A DNA stretch of 6,610 nt from Anaerolineae bacterium (GTDB taxonomy: Bacteria > Chloroflexota > Anaerolineae > Aggregatilineales > Phototrophicaceae): NCBI GenBank assembly GCA_028284565.1, contig JANQRM010000367.1, positions 1-6,610 of the forward strand, in the 5' to 3' direction. Under the pieces are notes generated by a model. It had not been told where the DNA came from and made no database searches. It saw nothing but the letters and a program-made list of their open reading frames with translations. Position numbers and translations under genes: made by a program. Each line of letters opens with the position of its first letter. Within the stretch, counting starts at the first letter, position 1. This document shows, piece by piece, positions 1 to 5,555 of this stretch.

Positions 1-621
1 TTCCATCTACAGGTAGCGACGGATAGCTTCCGCGAACAGTATCAACTGCCGGATAAAAAGCTCATCACCTTCATCGGTACATTTGCTACGGCTTATAACT
101 TATCCATGATGCTGGATGCGATAGAACGTCTACAACACCGAGAAGACGTAGCCTTTGTATTTATTGGGGCAGGGACACAAGCCGAAACACTCAATGCCGA
201 AATTGAAAAACGACAACTCACCAACCTTCATCTGATTGATTGGCTCAATCATGGGGAGATTCCACAAGCATGGGCGACATCCTATCTTTGCTATTGGGCG
301 ATACACGATAAGCCCTTATATGAGGGGACGGTTCCTGCCAAATTGTATGAAGCCTTTGCCAGTGGTGTGCCGATTGTGGGGGCAAATGGAGAGGCAAGTC
401 GCCGCATGATGGAGGCAAGTGGAGGTTCAATTGCGGTTGCACCTAGCGATTTGGATGGATTAGTTGCAGGGATAGAACGCTTCCTAGATGATCCTGACTA
501 TCATGCGTCATGCTCTCAAGCCGTCCGCCGCTATGCCGAGGAACACTTCGACTCGGCTAAAGTCACCGATGCCTATGAAACCCTCTTACAAGCAATCAAG
601 CCGACGAAGGAAACCGAATGA
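1..621 (+). CDS. Glycosyltransferase family 4-type, C-terminal part (5' end outside window)
   Basis: The open frame runs from the first base to a TGA, giving 206 visible residues; the true start lies upstream. The visible part looks like the C-terminal, nucleotide-sugar-binding Rossmann domain of a GT-B glycosyltransferase. The domain-opening strand FIGTFATAYNL is near residues 24-34, followed by VAFVFIGAG around 50-58. The donor-site motif EGTVPAKLYEAFASGVPIVG is near 108-127, where GT4 enzymes carry the Glu-rich P-x-K-x-x-E-x-x-A-x-G-x-P signature. A helical tail rich in Arg, Asp and Glu follows, as usual in the family. Such enzymes transfer a sugar from a nucleotide donor to a lipid, polysaccharide or small acceptor in the cytoplasm; donor and acceptor cannot be read here. 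The gene overlaps the following Nudix gene by four bases, so the two are probably co-translated. The fold is fairly secure, the substrate unknown. Confidence 0.85.
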   Translation, partial: FHLQVATDSFREQYQLPDKKLITFIGTFATAYNLSMMLDAIERLQHREDVAFVFIGAGTQAETLNAEIEKRQLTNLHLIDWLNHGEIPQAWATSYLCYWAIHDKPLYEGTVPAKLYEAFASGVPIVGANGEASRRMMEASGGSIAVAPSDLDGLVAGIERFLDDPDYHASCSQAVRRYAEEHFDSAKVTDAYETLLQAIKPTKETE

Positions 622-1160
622 AACATTGGAACAAACAGGCATCCGAATATGTCCTTGATACGCCGTATATGAAGGTGCGTCGGGATACTTGTAAATTGCC
701 CGATGGACAGGTGATTGACGATTATTATGTGGTCGAAAATAATGATATTGTGCTTATTGTTGGCTTAACCACCGCCAATGAATTTATCCTTGTCGAGCAA
801 TACAAGCATGCCTATGGCGGTATCTGCCTTGAGATTGTGGGTGGTATTTGTGAGAGCGACGATATCGAAGCCGAAGCCCGCCGAGAATTCCAAGAAGAGA
901 CAGGCTACAGTGCCGAAACGTTTATTCATCTTTCAACGCTGATACACAACCCCACCCGCATGACGAACAAAGTGCATTATTTTCTCGCACCCCATTCGAC
1001 CCATGTGAGTGAACAAAACCTCGATGATTTAGAAGACATCACCCTCCATCTCGTACCCCACAGGGACATCCTCACTTATATTCGAGAGGGCAAAGTCAAT
1101 GTCTCTGATTCGATTGCTGGCTTATTTCTGGCGTTAGATTATTTGAACAGCGACAACTAA
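618..1160 (+). CDS. Nudix hydrolase, ADP-ribose/sugar-nucleotide pyrophosphatase type
   Basis: This 180-residue protein has the size and layout of the ADP-ribose pyrophosphatase (NudF/NUDT5-like) branch. These cytoplasmic enzymes hydrolyse nucleoside diphosphates linked to another moiety, using divalent metal held by the Nudix box. The box lies at residues 75-96: G75, then REFQEETG at 89-96, with the metal-binding REXXEE glutamates intact. The first conserved Glu of the box is Asp here (D81), a conservative change. An N-terminal beta region (DGQVIDDYYVVE, 29-40) and a C-terminal helix after VSDSIAGLFLALDYL (162-176) match this subfamily. The ATG start is supported by AAGGA at 607-611, six bases upstream, and overlaps the upstream stop as ATGA. 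Adjacency to a glycosyltransferase fits a sugar-nucleotide substrate, but ADP-ribose is equally possible. Confidence 0.9.
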   Translation: MKHWNKQASEYVLDTPYMKVRRDTCKLPDGQVIDDYYVVENNDIVLIVGLTTANEFILVEQYKHAYGGICLEIVGGICESDDIEAEARREFQEETGYSAETFIHLSTLIHNPTRMTNKVHYFLAPHSTHVSEQNLDDLEDITLHLVPHRDILTYIREGKVNVSDSIAGLFLALDYLNSDN

Positions 1161-1171
1161 CCAGTCTTTAA

Positions 1172-1200
1172 TCGTCACGAATTCGGATTTCGACTATAAT
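1172..1200 (+). promoter_or_regulatory. Candidate sigma-70-type promoter for the three-gene DHp block
   Basis: A perfect TATAAT lies at 1195-1200, in the 55-base gap between the Nudix gene and the next gene. A weak -35 candidate TCGTCA (four of six matches to TTGACA) lies 17 bases upstream at 1172-1177. The spacer begins with the 8-base palindrome CGAATTCG at 1178-1185, which could be chance or part of an operator. A start of transcription near 1207 would leave only about nine bases before the ATG at 1216 but about 24 before the ATG at 1231. Confidence 0.45.
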
Positions 1201-1215
1201 CAGGCTGAATCTGAA

Positions 1216-1629
1216 ATGTCTGGTGTAAGCATGTCACAATTGCTTCAAGAATACGCTCAAGCATTATCTCAAACAGTGGATTCCTTACTGAATGGGGATA
1301 TGTCCTTCACATGGACTGCTTTACAGCAAAAGTATTTGCACAAAATTCAACACAATGTTCAAGAGTTTATCCAAGTCTTTGCGATGTTAGACCAGATGCC
1401 GTCCCATGATATTCTGTATACACTCGACCATGATGTCCGCAATCTCATCACACCCATTATGGGGTATGTTGAGCTGGTACAAGACCCTGTTGCGGGCGAT
1501 TTAACTCAACACCAACGGGATGCAACGGCTCCCATGCTCCCACAAGTACGTGAAATGCTCTCGGCATTAGAACAACTCATCGTGGATACAAAACAACAAC
1601 GAGAAGCGGATTCGGATTATAGTCCATGA
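1216..1629 (+). CDS. Small stand-alone histidine-kinase DHp (HisKA-like) protein, no ATPase domain
   Basis: This 137-residue soluble protein has no signal peptide, membrane segment or ATP-binding domain. Its C-terminal half resembles the dimerisation and phosphoacceptor hairpin of histidine kinases. An H-box-like HDVRNLITPIMGYVELV starts at H72, a Gly-Asp-Leu-Thr turn with Gln follows (residues 94-100), and then a second amphipathic helix (about 103-127). The usual H-box Pro is Leu77. Residues about 10-60 look like another, His-less helical hairpin (LLNGD turn, then LQQKYLHKIQHNVQEF). By family analogy H72 could accept a phosphoryl group from a partner kinase, most obviously the next gene product, whose ATG overlaps this stop as ATGA. 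The start is uncertain: ATG 1216 lacks a Shine-Dalgarno sequence, while ATG 1231 (Met6) has a weak GGTG five bases upstream. It appears paralogous to the third gene of the block. The helical reading is firm; phosphotransfer is inferred. Confidence 0.7.
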   Translation: MSGVSMSQLLQEYAQALSQTVDSLLNGDMSFTWTALQQKYLHKIQHNVQEFIQVFAMLDQMPSHDILYTLDHDVRNLITPIMGYVELVQDPVAGDLTQHQRDATAPMLPQVREMLSALEQLIVDTKQQREADSDYSP

Positions 1630-2444
1630 CCTTGCAACCGACTCTTTATCATAAATTGATCGACCCGGTTCAAGAGGTGATTGAGTCGAACGATGCCTTT
1701 TTATCAGGGGCGTTTGGTAGCTTAACAGGCGACCAAACCGAAGGCATTCGGATGGTACGTGCCAATGCGTGGGGACTCTATACCTTGCTGATGGATGTCT
1801 TTACCTCTTTGGATGTCAATCTCATTGCTCAACGCCCCTATCTTCGTGGGAAATTCGATCAATATATTGAAGCGATGACCGGACGGAGTCAGGAACTCTT
1901 GCAGGGGATAGATGGCGAATTACCGGAAGAACAACATGTTCTCATCGCCTATATTGTCCACACCAGCGAACTTCTGGAACGTTATATTCGGCAATTGTGG
2001 CTTTATTCTGAATTACAGACACAAGCACCCACGCCATCTCTTCGCTCCGTTTCACTCGTCCAATTCATTGAACAAGTCTTTGACCGAGAAGTCACGCACA
2101 TTGATAGTGTCTCGCCAACGGTCTGGGCAGACCCTGAATACCTCTATCAGATCATTGATGAACTGCTTGACAATGCAGAAAAATGGGGAACACATTCACC
2201 GCCGTTGCGTCTGGATACGATACCCGACGGCGAGACACAACTCCTGATTGTCGATTTGATGCCCATCTTACCAGCACATCAAGCACGGCTATTTGAACCA
2301 TTTTGGCAAGGGGATGCTACTACCGACGGTTTAGGTTTAGGACTTACACTTGCCAAACAACTGAGCGAACTTCTTAGCGGAACACTGACATATACTGAAC
2401 GCGGTTTCCTGTTATCCCTCCCAAGCGAAGAACCAAGCGAATGA
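1626..2444 (+). CDS. Histidine-kinase-like protein: two DHp-like hairpins plus HATPase_c with degenerate G1 box
   Basis: This 272-residue soluble protein has no sensor or membrane part. Residues 9-62 look like a DHp hairpin: an H-box-like HKLIDP starts at H9, with a GAFGSLTGDQ turn at 28-37. Residues about 75-130 look like a second hairpin (GIDGELPEEQ turn at 94-103) in which the His position is Gly75. The C-terminal part is an HATPase_c ATP-binding domain. It has the N box DELLDNAEKW (178-187, with N183), the F box LFEPFWQGD (222-230) and the G2 box GLGLGLTLAKQL (235-246). The G1 box, normally DxGxG, is D210 followed by LMPI, so both glycines are missing. It may be a weak kinase acting on itself and on its neighbours, or a ChpT/Spo0B-like phosphotransferase that no longer needs ATP. 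It overlaps both neighbours by four bases with no clear Shine-Dalgarno sequence, so it is probably translated by coupling. Confidence 0.8.
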   Translation: MTLQPTLYHKLIDPVQEVIESNDAFLSGAFGSLTGDQTEGIRMVRANAWGLYTLLMDVFTSLDVNLIAQRPYLRGKFDQYIEAMTGRSQELLQGIDGELPEEQHVLIAYIVHTSELLERYIRQLWLYSELQTQAPTPSLRSVSLVQFIEQVFDREVTHIDSVSPTVWADPEYLYQIIDELLDNAEKWGTHSPPLRLDTIPDGETQLLIVDLMPILPAHQARLFEPFWQGDATTDGLGLGLTLAKQLSELLSGTLTYTERGFLLSLPSEEPSE

Positions 2445-2794
2445 CACTCACGCAACAGATAGAACAAGTCGCCGATTTGCTACTGCAAATGCTTCGTGAT
2501 GGGGCATCATTAAGCGATTTACAGCGAGGTGACTTGCGGATGATGCACGATTCGACTCAACGCTTGCTAAAGTTGCTCAAAAACACTCCCGATATCGGCT
2601 CGCTTGATGCAAGACAAAAATCCATCCTACGTCATGATGCTGGCAATCCGATTAACGCACTGTTGGGCTTTTCTAAATTACTCCTCCAGCCCGATGCCGA
2701 CCCGCTTAATGATTCGCAACGCCAACAACTTGAAACAATTATTGAACAATCACGTATTATCCTACAAGGCGTTCAACAACACTTTGCGGGATAA
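2441..2794 (+). CDS. Second small stand-alone histidine-kinase DHp (HisKA-like) protein
   Basis: This 117-residue soluble protein lacks an ATPase domain. Its C-terminal half is DHp-like: HDAGNPINALLGFSKLLL starts at H65 (an H box with the Pro kept and the usual Arg replaced by Gly), a DADPLNDSQ turn spans about 85-93, and a second helix runs to about residue 114. The N-terminal 50 residues (ADLLLQMLRDGASLSDLQ, then a helix to about residue 48) look like a degenerate copy of the same hairpin without a His. Overall layout, His position and length resemble the first gene of the block, so the two are probably paralogues flanking the ATPase-bearing gene. A receptor or donor role for phosphate on H65 is inferred only. 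The start overlaps the previous stop as ATGA. The 9-base CCAAGCGAA occurs twice just upstream (2421-2429 and 2433-2441), encoding the PSEEPSE tail of the previous protein. Confidence 0.7.
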   Translation: MTLTQQIEQVADLLLQMLRDGASLSDLQRGDLRMMHDSTQRLLKLLKNTPDIGSLDARQKSILRHDAGNPINALLGFSKLLLQPDADPLNDSQRQQLETIIEQSRIILQGVQQHFAG

Positions 2795-2811
2795 AATCCA
2801 CTTGTTACAAT
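2784..2811 (+). promoter_or_regulatory. Weak promoter candidate for the cytochrome gene
   Basis: TACAAT (five of six matches to TATAAT) at 2806-2811 is preceded, 16 bases upstream, by TTGCGG at 2784-2789, which matches only the TTG of the -35 consensus. Transcription from here would give a leader of about 30 bases before ATG 2849. The -35 lies inside the end of the preceding gene, so read-through from the DHp block is also possible. Confidence 0.3.
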
Positions 2812-2834
2812 GCCAGAATGACTAGAAAATCAGT

Positions 2835-2840
2835 AAAGGA
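2835..2840 (+). promoter_or_regulatory. Ribosome binding site that fixes the cytochrome start at ATG 2849
   Basis: AAAGGA at 2835-2840 lies eight bases before ATG 2849, an ideal spacing. It overlaps the alternative in-frame ATG at 2840, so that start is unlikely. Confidence 0.7.
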
Positions 2841-2848
2841 TGCCATTA

Positions 2849-3244
2849 ATGCGACTCATAGCACTTGTTGTTATGTTGACCTTGCTCATGACTGCCTGTG
2901 ATAATACCCCGTCAGCAGTTCCTTTTGAGGATGTTCCCCTTGCCGAAGGCGATCCCGGTAGTGGCGCGAAATTATTTGAGCAATCTCTTGATGAATCTCC
3001 AACTTGCATCTCGTGTCATCAGATTTCGGATGTGGCATTAGTGGGTCCCGGCTTGGAGAATTATGGCAGTCGTGCTGGCTCACGTGTCGAAGGCGAAAGT
3101 GCCGAACTCTATACCTATAACAGCATTGTCCGTCCTGCCAAGCATATCCTAACGGGTTATTCTAATATCATGTACCAAGACTATGGGCAAAAAATCAACG
3201 CCCAAGACCTTGCAGACTTGATTGCCTACTTGTTAAGTTTGTAG
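2849..3244 (+). CDS. Lipid-anchored class I-type c-type cytochrome
   Basis: A 131-residue exported monohaem cytochrome, counted from ATG 2849, which the Shine-Dalgarno sequence favours over the in-frame ATG nine bases earlier. The N-terminus is a lipoprotein signal (MRLIALVVMLTLLMTAC) with lipidation expected on C17, so the protein should sit on the outer face of the cytoplasmic membrane. The mature part has one haem c site, CISCH at 53-57. A VGPGL turn follows at 65-69, and a Met in SNIMYQDYG (M108) is the likely distal ligand. The final helix DLADLIAYLLSL is the typical C-terminal helix of class I cytochromes c. It would shuttle electrons between membrane complexes or to a terminal oxidase, but the partner cannot be read. 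The next gene encodes a membrane protein of a type sometimes associated with haem or copper, which suggests a shared redox role. Confidence 0.88.
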   Translation: MRLIALVVMLTLLMTACDNTPSAVPFEDVPLAEGDPGSGAKLFEQSLDESPTCISCHQISDVALVGPGLENYGSRAGSRVEGESAELYTYNSIVRPAKHILTGYSNIMYQDYGQKINAQDLADLIAYLLSL

Positions 3245-3247
3245 TAG

Positions 3248-3267
3248 GGGCGGACAGCTGTGCGCCC
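3248..3267. repeat. Near-perfect 20-base palindrome between cytochrome and membrane-protein genes
   Basis: The arms GGGCG at 3248-3252 and CGCCC at 3263-3267 flank the self-complementary core ACAGCTGT (3254-3261). Only the G/G pair at 3253/3262 breaks the symmetry. It can fold into a GC-rich hairpin just after the cytochrome stop but lacks a T-tract, so it is a poor intrinsic terminator. It resembles the dispersed palindromic intergenic elements seen in many Chloroflexota genomes. Transcript-end protection or attenuation is possible. Confidence 0.6.
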
Positions 3268-3308
3268 TTCTGAAATAAAACAACTCATAACATATAAGGA
3301 ATTATCTC

Positions 3309-3818
3309 ATGGACTTAGGCTTTACAATTTTACGACTCATTCACATTGTCAGCGGTGTCTTGTGGGTGGGAATGGGCTTTACCCTCTTTGCCTTTGTATT
3401 TCCAGTTGCAAAACAAAAGGGACATGAATCTGCCAATTTTATCGGGGGGATGTTCTCTCGGACTCTCGTCGCACGTGCCTTTCCCATTGTATCAACCCTA
3501 ACCATCGGGGCGGGTATTATCATTTATCTGATGCTAAATCCCTTTAATGCCGATTGGATGAGTGACTTTGGCAATCAGGTACTTAGTCTGGGTGCAGTCT
3601 TTGGCATATTAGCTTTTGGACACGGCGCAACTGCAATGGAACGTGCCACCAAAGCCCTTGCCGAATCCAGTCAAGCTCTCGCGGAGACAGATTCGCCTAC
3701 CGATGAACAAATCCAAGATTTCATCGCCAAGAATGATAAGTATGCACGTAATGGACGCATCAGCCTTATCCTCTCTGTGATTGCACTCATCTTAATGGCG
3801 AGCTTCCGTTATCTATAA
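3309..3818 (+). CDS. Four-helix membrane protein, CopD/PuuD-like superfamily
   Basis: A 169-residue integral membrane protein with four predicted hydrophobic segments, at about residues 5-32, 53-75, 88-107 and 150-167. The opening LRLIHIVSGVLWVGMGFTLF carries the R-x-x-H-x-x-x-G-x-x-W-x-G pattern seen in the CopD, DUF2269 and PuuD N-terminal membrane families. There, membrane histidines may bind haem or metal. Two such histidines are visible, H12 in helix 1 and H105 near the end of helix 3. An acidic, Ala/Ser-rich cytoplasmic or external loop (about 110-148) separates helices 3 and 4. The start is supported by AAGGA at 3296-3300, eight bases upstream. It lies between a cytochrome c and a CutC-family gene, four bases ahead of the latter, which fits a redox or copper-related job. 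Exact function is unknown. Confidence 0.75.
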   Translation: MDLGFTILRLIHIVSGVLWVGMGFTLFAFVFPVAKQKGHESANFIGGMFSRTLVARAFPIVSTLTIGAGIIIYLMLNPFNADWMSDFGNQVLSLGAVFGILAFGHGATAMERATKALAESSQALAETDSPTDEQIQDFIAKNDKYARNGRISLILSVIALILMASFRYL

Positions 3819-3822
3819 ATCG

Positions 3823-4500
3823 ATGCACCTTGAAATTGCTGTCGAGACGCTCGACGATGTGTTATCCGCACAAGCGGGTGGTGCAGATAGTGTCGAAGTC
3901 TCTGTCAATTTATCCCGCGATGGCTTAACCCCGCCACTTGCATTGGTACAACAGTTACGAGATACCATCTCCATTGAATTGCACATGATTGTCCGTCCAC
4001 ATGACCGCGATTTTGTCTATTCGTCAGATGAGATGGCTACGATTTTAGAGACGACAGCAACCTTTGTCCAAGCGGGTGTTGATGGCATCGTCTTCGGCGC
4101 ACATTTACCCGATGGTCGCCTTGATATAGACGCGATTCATCAAGTTCGGTCAGTAAGTGAAACTGCCATCTTCACCTTACACCGCGCACTTGATACCTGT
4201 ACCAATCCTGATGAAACCTTGCGGAACTTAACAGGCATCATTGACCGCGTACTGACAGCCGGACAAGCACCGACAGCTTGGGAAGGGCGAGATGATCTCC
4301 AACGTTGGCAAGCGGATTTTGGCGACACGATGCAATTGGTTGTCGCGGGAAGCATCAGAGAATCACATCTCCTCGACTTACTCAATTGGACTGGCATCCA
4401 AGCCATTCATGTCGGCAGTGCTGTACGTGAGAATGGTAAAGTCAGTGTCGAAAAAGTCCGTCACCTACGCCAGCTGATGGATTCGGTATCTAAATCATAA
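3823..4500 (+). CDS. cutC: CutC family protein (TIM-barrel, copper homeostasis annotation)
   Basis: A 225-residue cytoplasmic TIM-barrel protein of the CutC family. The family landmarks appear in order: LEIAVETLDDVLSAQAGGAD (3-22), SRDGLTPPLALV (31-42) and the IVRPHDRDFVYSSDEM block (56-71). These are followed by GIVFGAHLPDGRLD (88-101), FTLHRALDTCTNP (117-129), RVLTAGQAPTAWEG (142-155) and VAGSIRE (174-180). It is slightly shorter than E. coli CutC (about 248 residues), mainly at the C-terminus. The family was named for copper tolerance in E. coli, but that phenotype was later traced largely to the small RNA MicL encoded at the end of cutC, so the enzyme activity remains unclear. It starts four bases after the upstream membrane-protein gene with no clear Shine-Dalgarno sequence, so coupled translation is likely. 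Confidence 0.92.
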   Translation: MHLEIAVETLDDVLSAQAGGADSVEVSVNLSRDGLTPPLALVQQLRDTISIELHMIVRPHDRDFVYSSDEMATILETTATFVQAGVDGIVFGAHLPDGRLDIDAIHQVRSVSETAIFTLHRALDTCTNPDETLRNLTGIIDRVLTAGQAPTAWEGRDDLQRWQADFGDTMQLVVAGSIRESHLLDLLNWTGIQAIHVGSAVRENGKVSVEKVRHLRQLMDSVSKS

Positions 4501-4615
4501 TCTCCTACAAATACTCCGTCTCCACGATGCAGTTGCTAGGTTCTCCTCTGTGTTCTTTGTGTATTGAGTCTGTCTCTAGAAGACCCTGTATGGTTCAATT
4601 TAGTTAATATTTGCG

Positions 4616-4622
4616 AAAAGGA
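4616..4622 (+). promoter_or_regulatory. Ribosome binding site that selects the GTG start of the EamA transporter
   Basis: AAAAGGA lies six bases before GTG 4629. The in-frame TTG at 4611 would sit upstream of this site and has nothing comparable. An out-of-frame ATG at 4627, overlapping the GTG, is followed directly by TGA. Confidence 0.65.
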
Positions 4623-4628
4623 AACTAT

Positions 4629-5549
4629 GTGAACGCACGCGAATTCGGTGCTTTAGTATTATTAGGTGCCATCTGGGGCGCATCATTCCTCTTTATCCGC
4701 ATCACCGCCCCTGTCTTTGGTCCCCTCTTTTTGATGGCGATTCGCCTCATCTTAGGGGGACTCATCCTAGCAGGTGTAGCGGTTCTCATCCACAATTCCC
4801 CCGCCTTACGCGGAAAATGGCGTGAATTCCTGATTCTTGGCGCACTCAATGCAGGTATCCCGTTCACGTTGATCGCCTTCGCCCAACTTGAACTCACCGT
4901 CGCAATGGCATCAATATTGAATTCTACGACACCACTCTTCACCACCCTCGTCGCCGCCGTCTGGATTGGGGAAGCACTCACCCGCAACAAAATACTTGGT
5001 GTGATTCTGGGCATCATTGGCGTGATAATTCTCTTCGGTGGGAGTCCCTTTGAAATCACCCCGACCTTTCTGATTTCTGCACTCGCATCACTCGGTGCGG
5101 CATTCGCCTATGGCTTAGGGACAGTCTATGCCAAACGAGCCTTCCAAGATGTCTCCATCCTCACGATGTCCATCGGACAGCTACTCGGCGCGGGGATACT
5201 CCTACTCCCCATCTCCATGACTGCCTTACCCCAGACAGTCCCTACAGACGATGTCCTGCTCTCACTTGTCTTGCTGATTGTCGTCTCGACCTCATTCGCC
5301 TACTTACTTTTCTTCTATCTCCTAGACCATGTCGGACCCACTAAAACCTCCGCCGTGACCTTTCTCGTCCCTGTCTTCGGCACAATCTGGGGGACAATCG
5401 TCCTCCAAGAACCCCTCAGCGCAGGCTTATTCGCCGGACTCGCCATCATCCTACTTAGCGTCACCCTTGTCACCGAAATCGGCTTTGGCAAATCAAAACG
5501 CAAGCCCTATACAAAACTAAATCCCAATATAATAGAAAACAAACCGTGA
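4629..5549 (+). CDS. EamA-family (DMT superfamily) membrane transporter
   Basis: A 306-residue integral membrane protein of the drug/metabolite transporter superfamily, with about ten hydrophobic helices arranged as two EamA repeats. Repeat 1 opens with LLGAIWGASFLFIRITAPVF (11-30) and ends with NSTTPLFTTLVAAVWIGE (98-115). Repeat 2 has the matching block FLVPVFGTIWGTIVLQEPLS (245-264). The tail after residue 285 is basic and polar. Family members export amino acids, metabolites or drugs, and the substrate cannot be predicted. The start chosen is GTG 4629, because of a good Shine-Dalgarno sequence at 4616-4622 and because the product then begins like typical family members; TTG 4611 would add six residues. 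A 128-base gap separates it from cutC, so it may be its own transcription unit. A stable hairpin follows its stop. Confidence 0.92.
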   Translation: MNAREFGALVLLGAIWGASFLFIRITAPVFGPLFLMAIRLILGGLILAGVAVLIHNSPALRGKWREFLILGALNAGIPFTLIAFAQLELTVAMASILNSTTPLFTTLVAAVWIGEALTRNKILGVILGIIGVIILFGGSPFEITPTFLISALASLGAAFAYGLGTVYAKRAFQDVSILTMSIGQLLGAGILLLPISMTALPQTVPTDDVLLSLVLLIVVSTSFAYLLFFYLLDHVGPTKTSAVTFLVPVFGTIWGTIVLQEPLSAGLFAGLAIILLSVTLVTEIGFGKSKRKPYTKLNPNIIENKP

Positions 5550-5555
5550 ATGACT

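Noticed and set aside
1912..2247. 111-codon + strand frame inside the ATPase-bearing gene
   Set aside because: It lies wholly within a well-supported gene in another frame and its product has no recognisable domain.
1216..2794. The DHp block as a single histidine kinase gene broken by frameshifts
   Set aside because: Each frame has its own ATG exactly at an ATGA overlap, the proteins repeat the same domain rather than continue one another, and none looks truncated in the middle of a domain.
2604..2825. 73-codon + strand frame over the end of the third DHp gene
   Set aside because: It is out of frame with the DHp protein and has no recognisable motif or ribosome binding site.
2840..2848. ATG 2840 as start of the cytochrome
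   Set aside because: The AAAGGA ribosome binding site overlaps this codon, while ATG 2849 sits eight bases after it and gives a cleaner lipoprotein signal.
4611..4628. TTG 4611 as start of the transporter
   Set aside because: It lies upstream of the only good Shine-Dalgarno sequence; GTG 4629 is properly spaced and fits typical family N-termini.
4625..5059. 144-codon minus-strand frame opposite the transporter
   Set aside because: Its product is basic and low in complexity, as expected for the antisense of a hydrophobic gene; no minus-strand promoter or ribosome binding site is evident.
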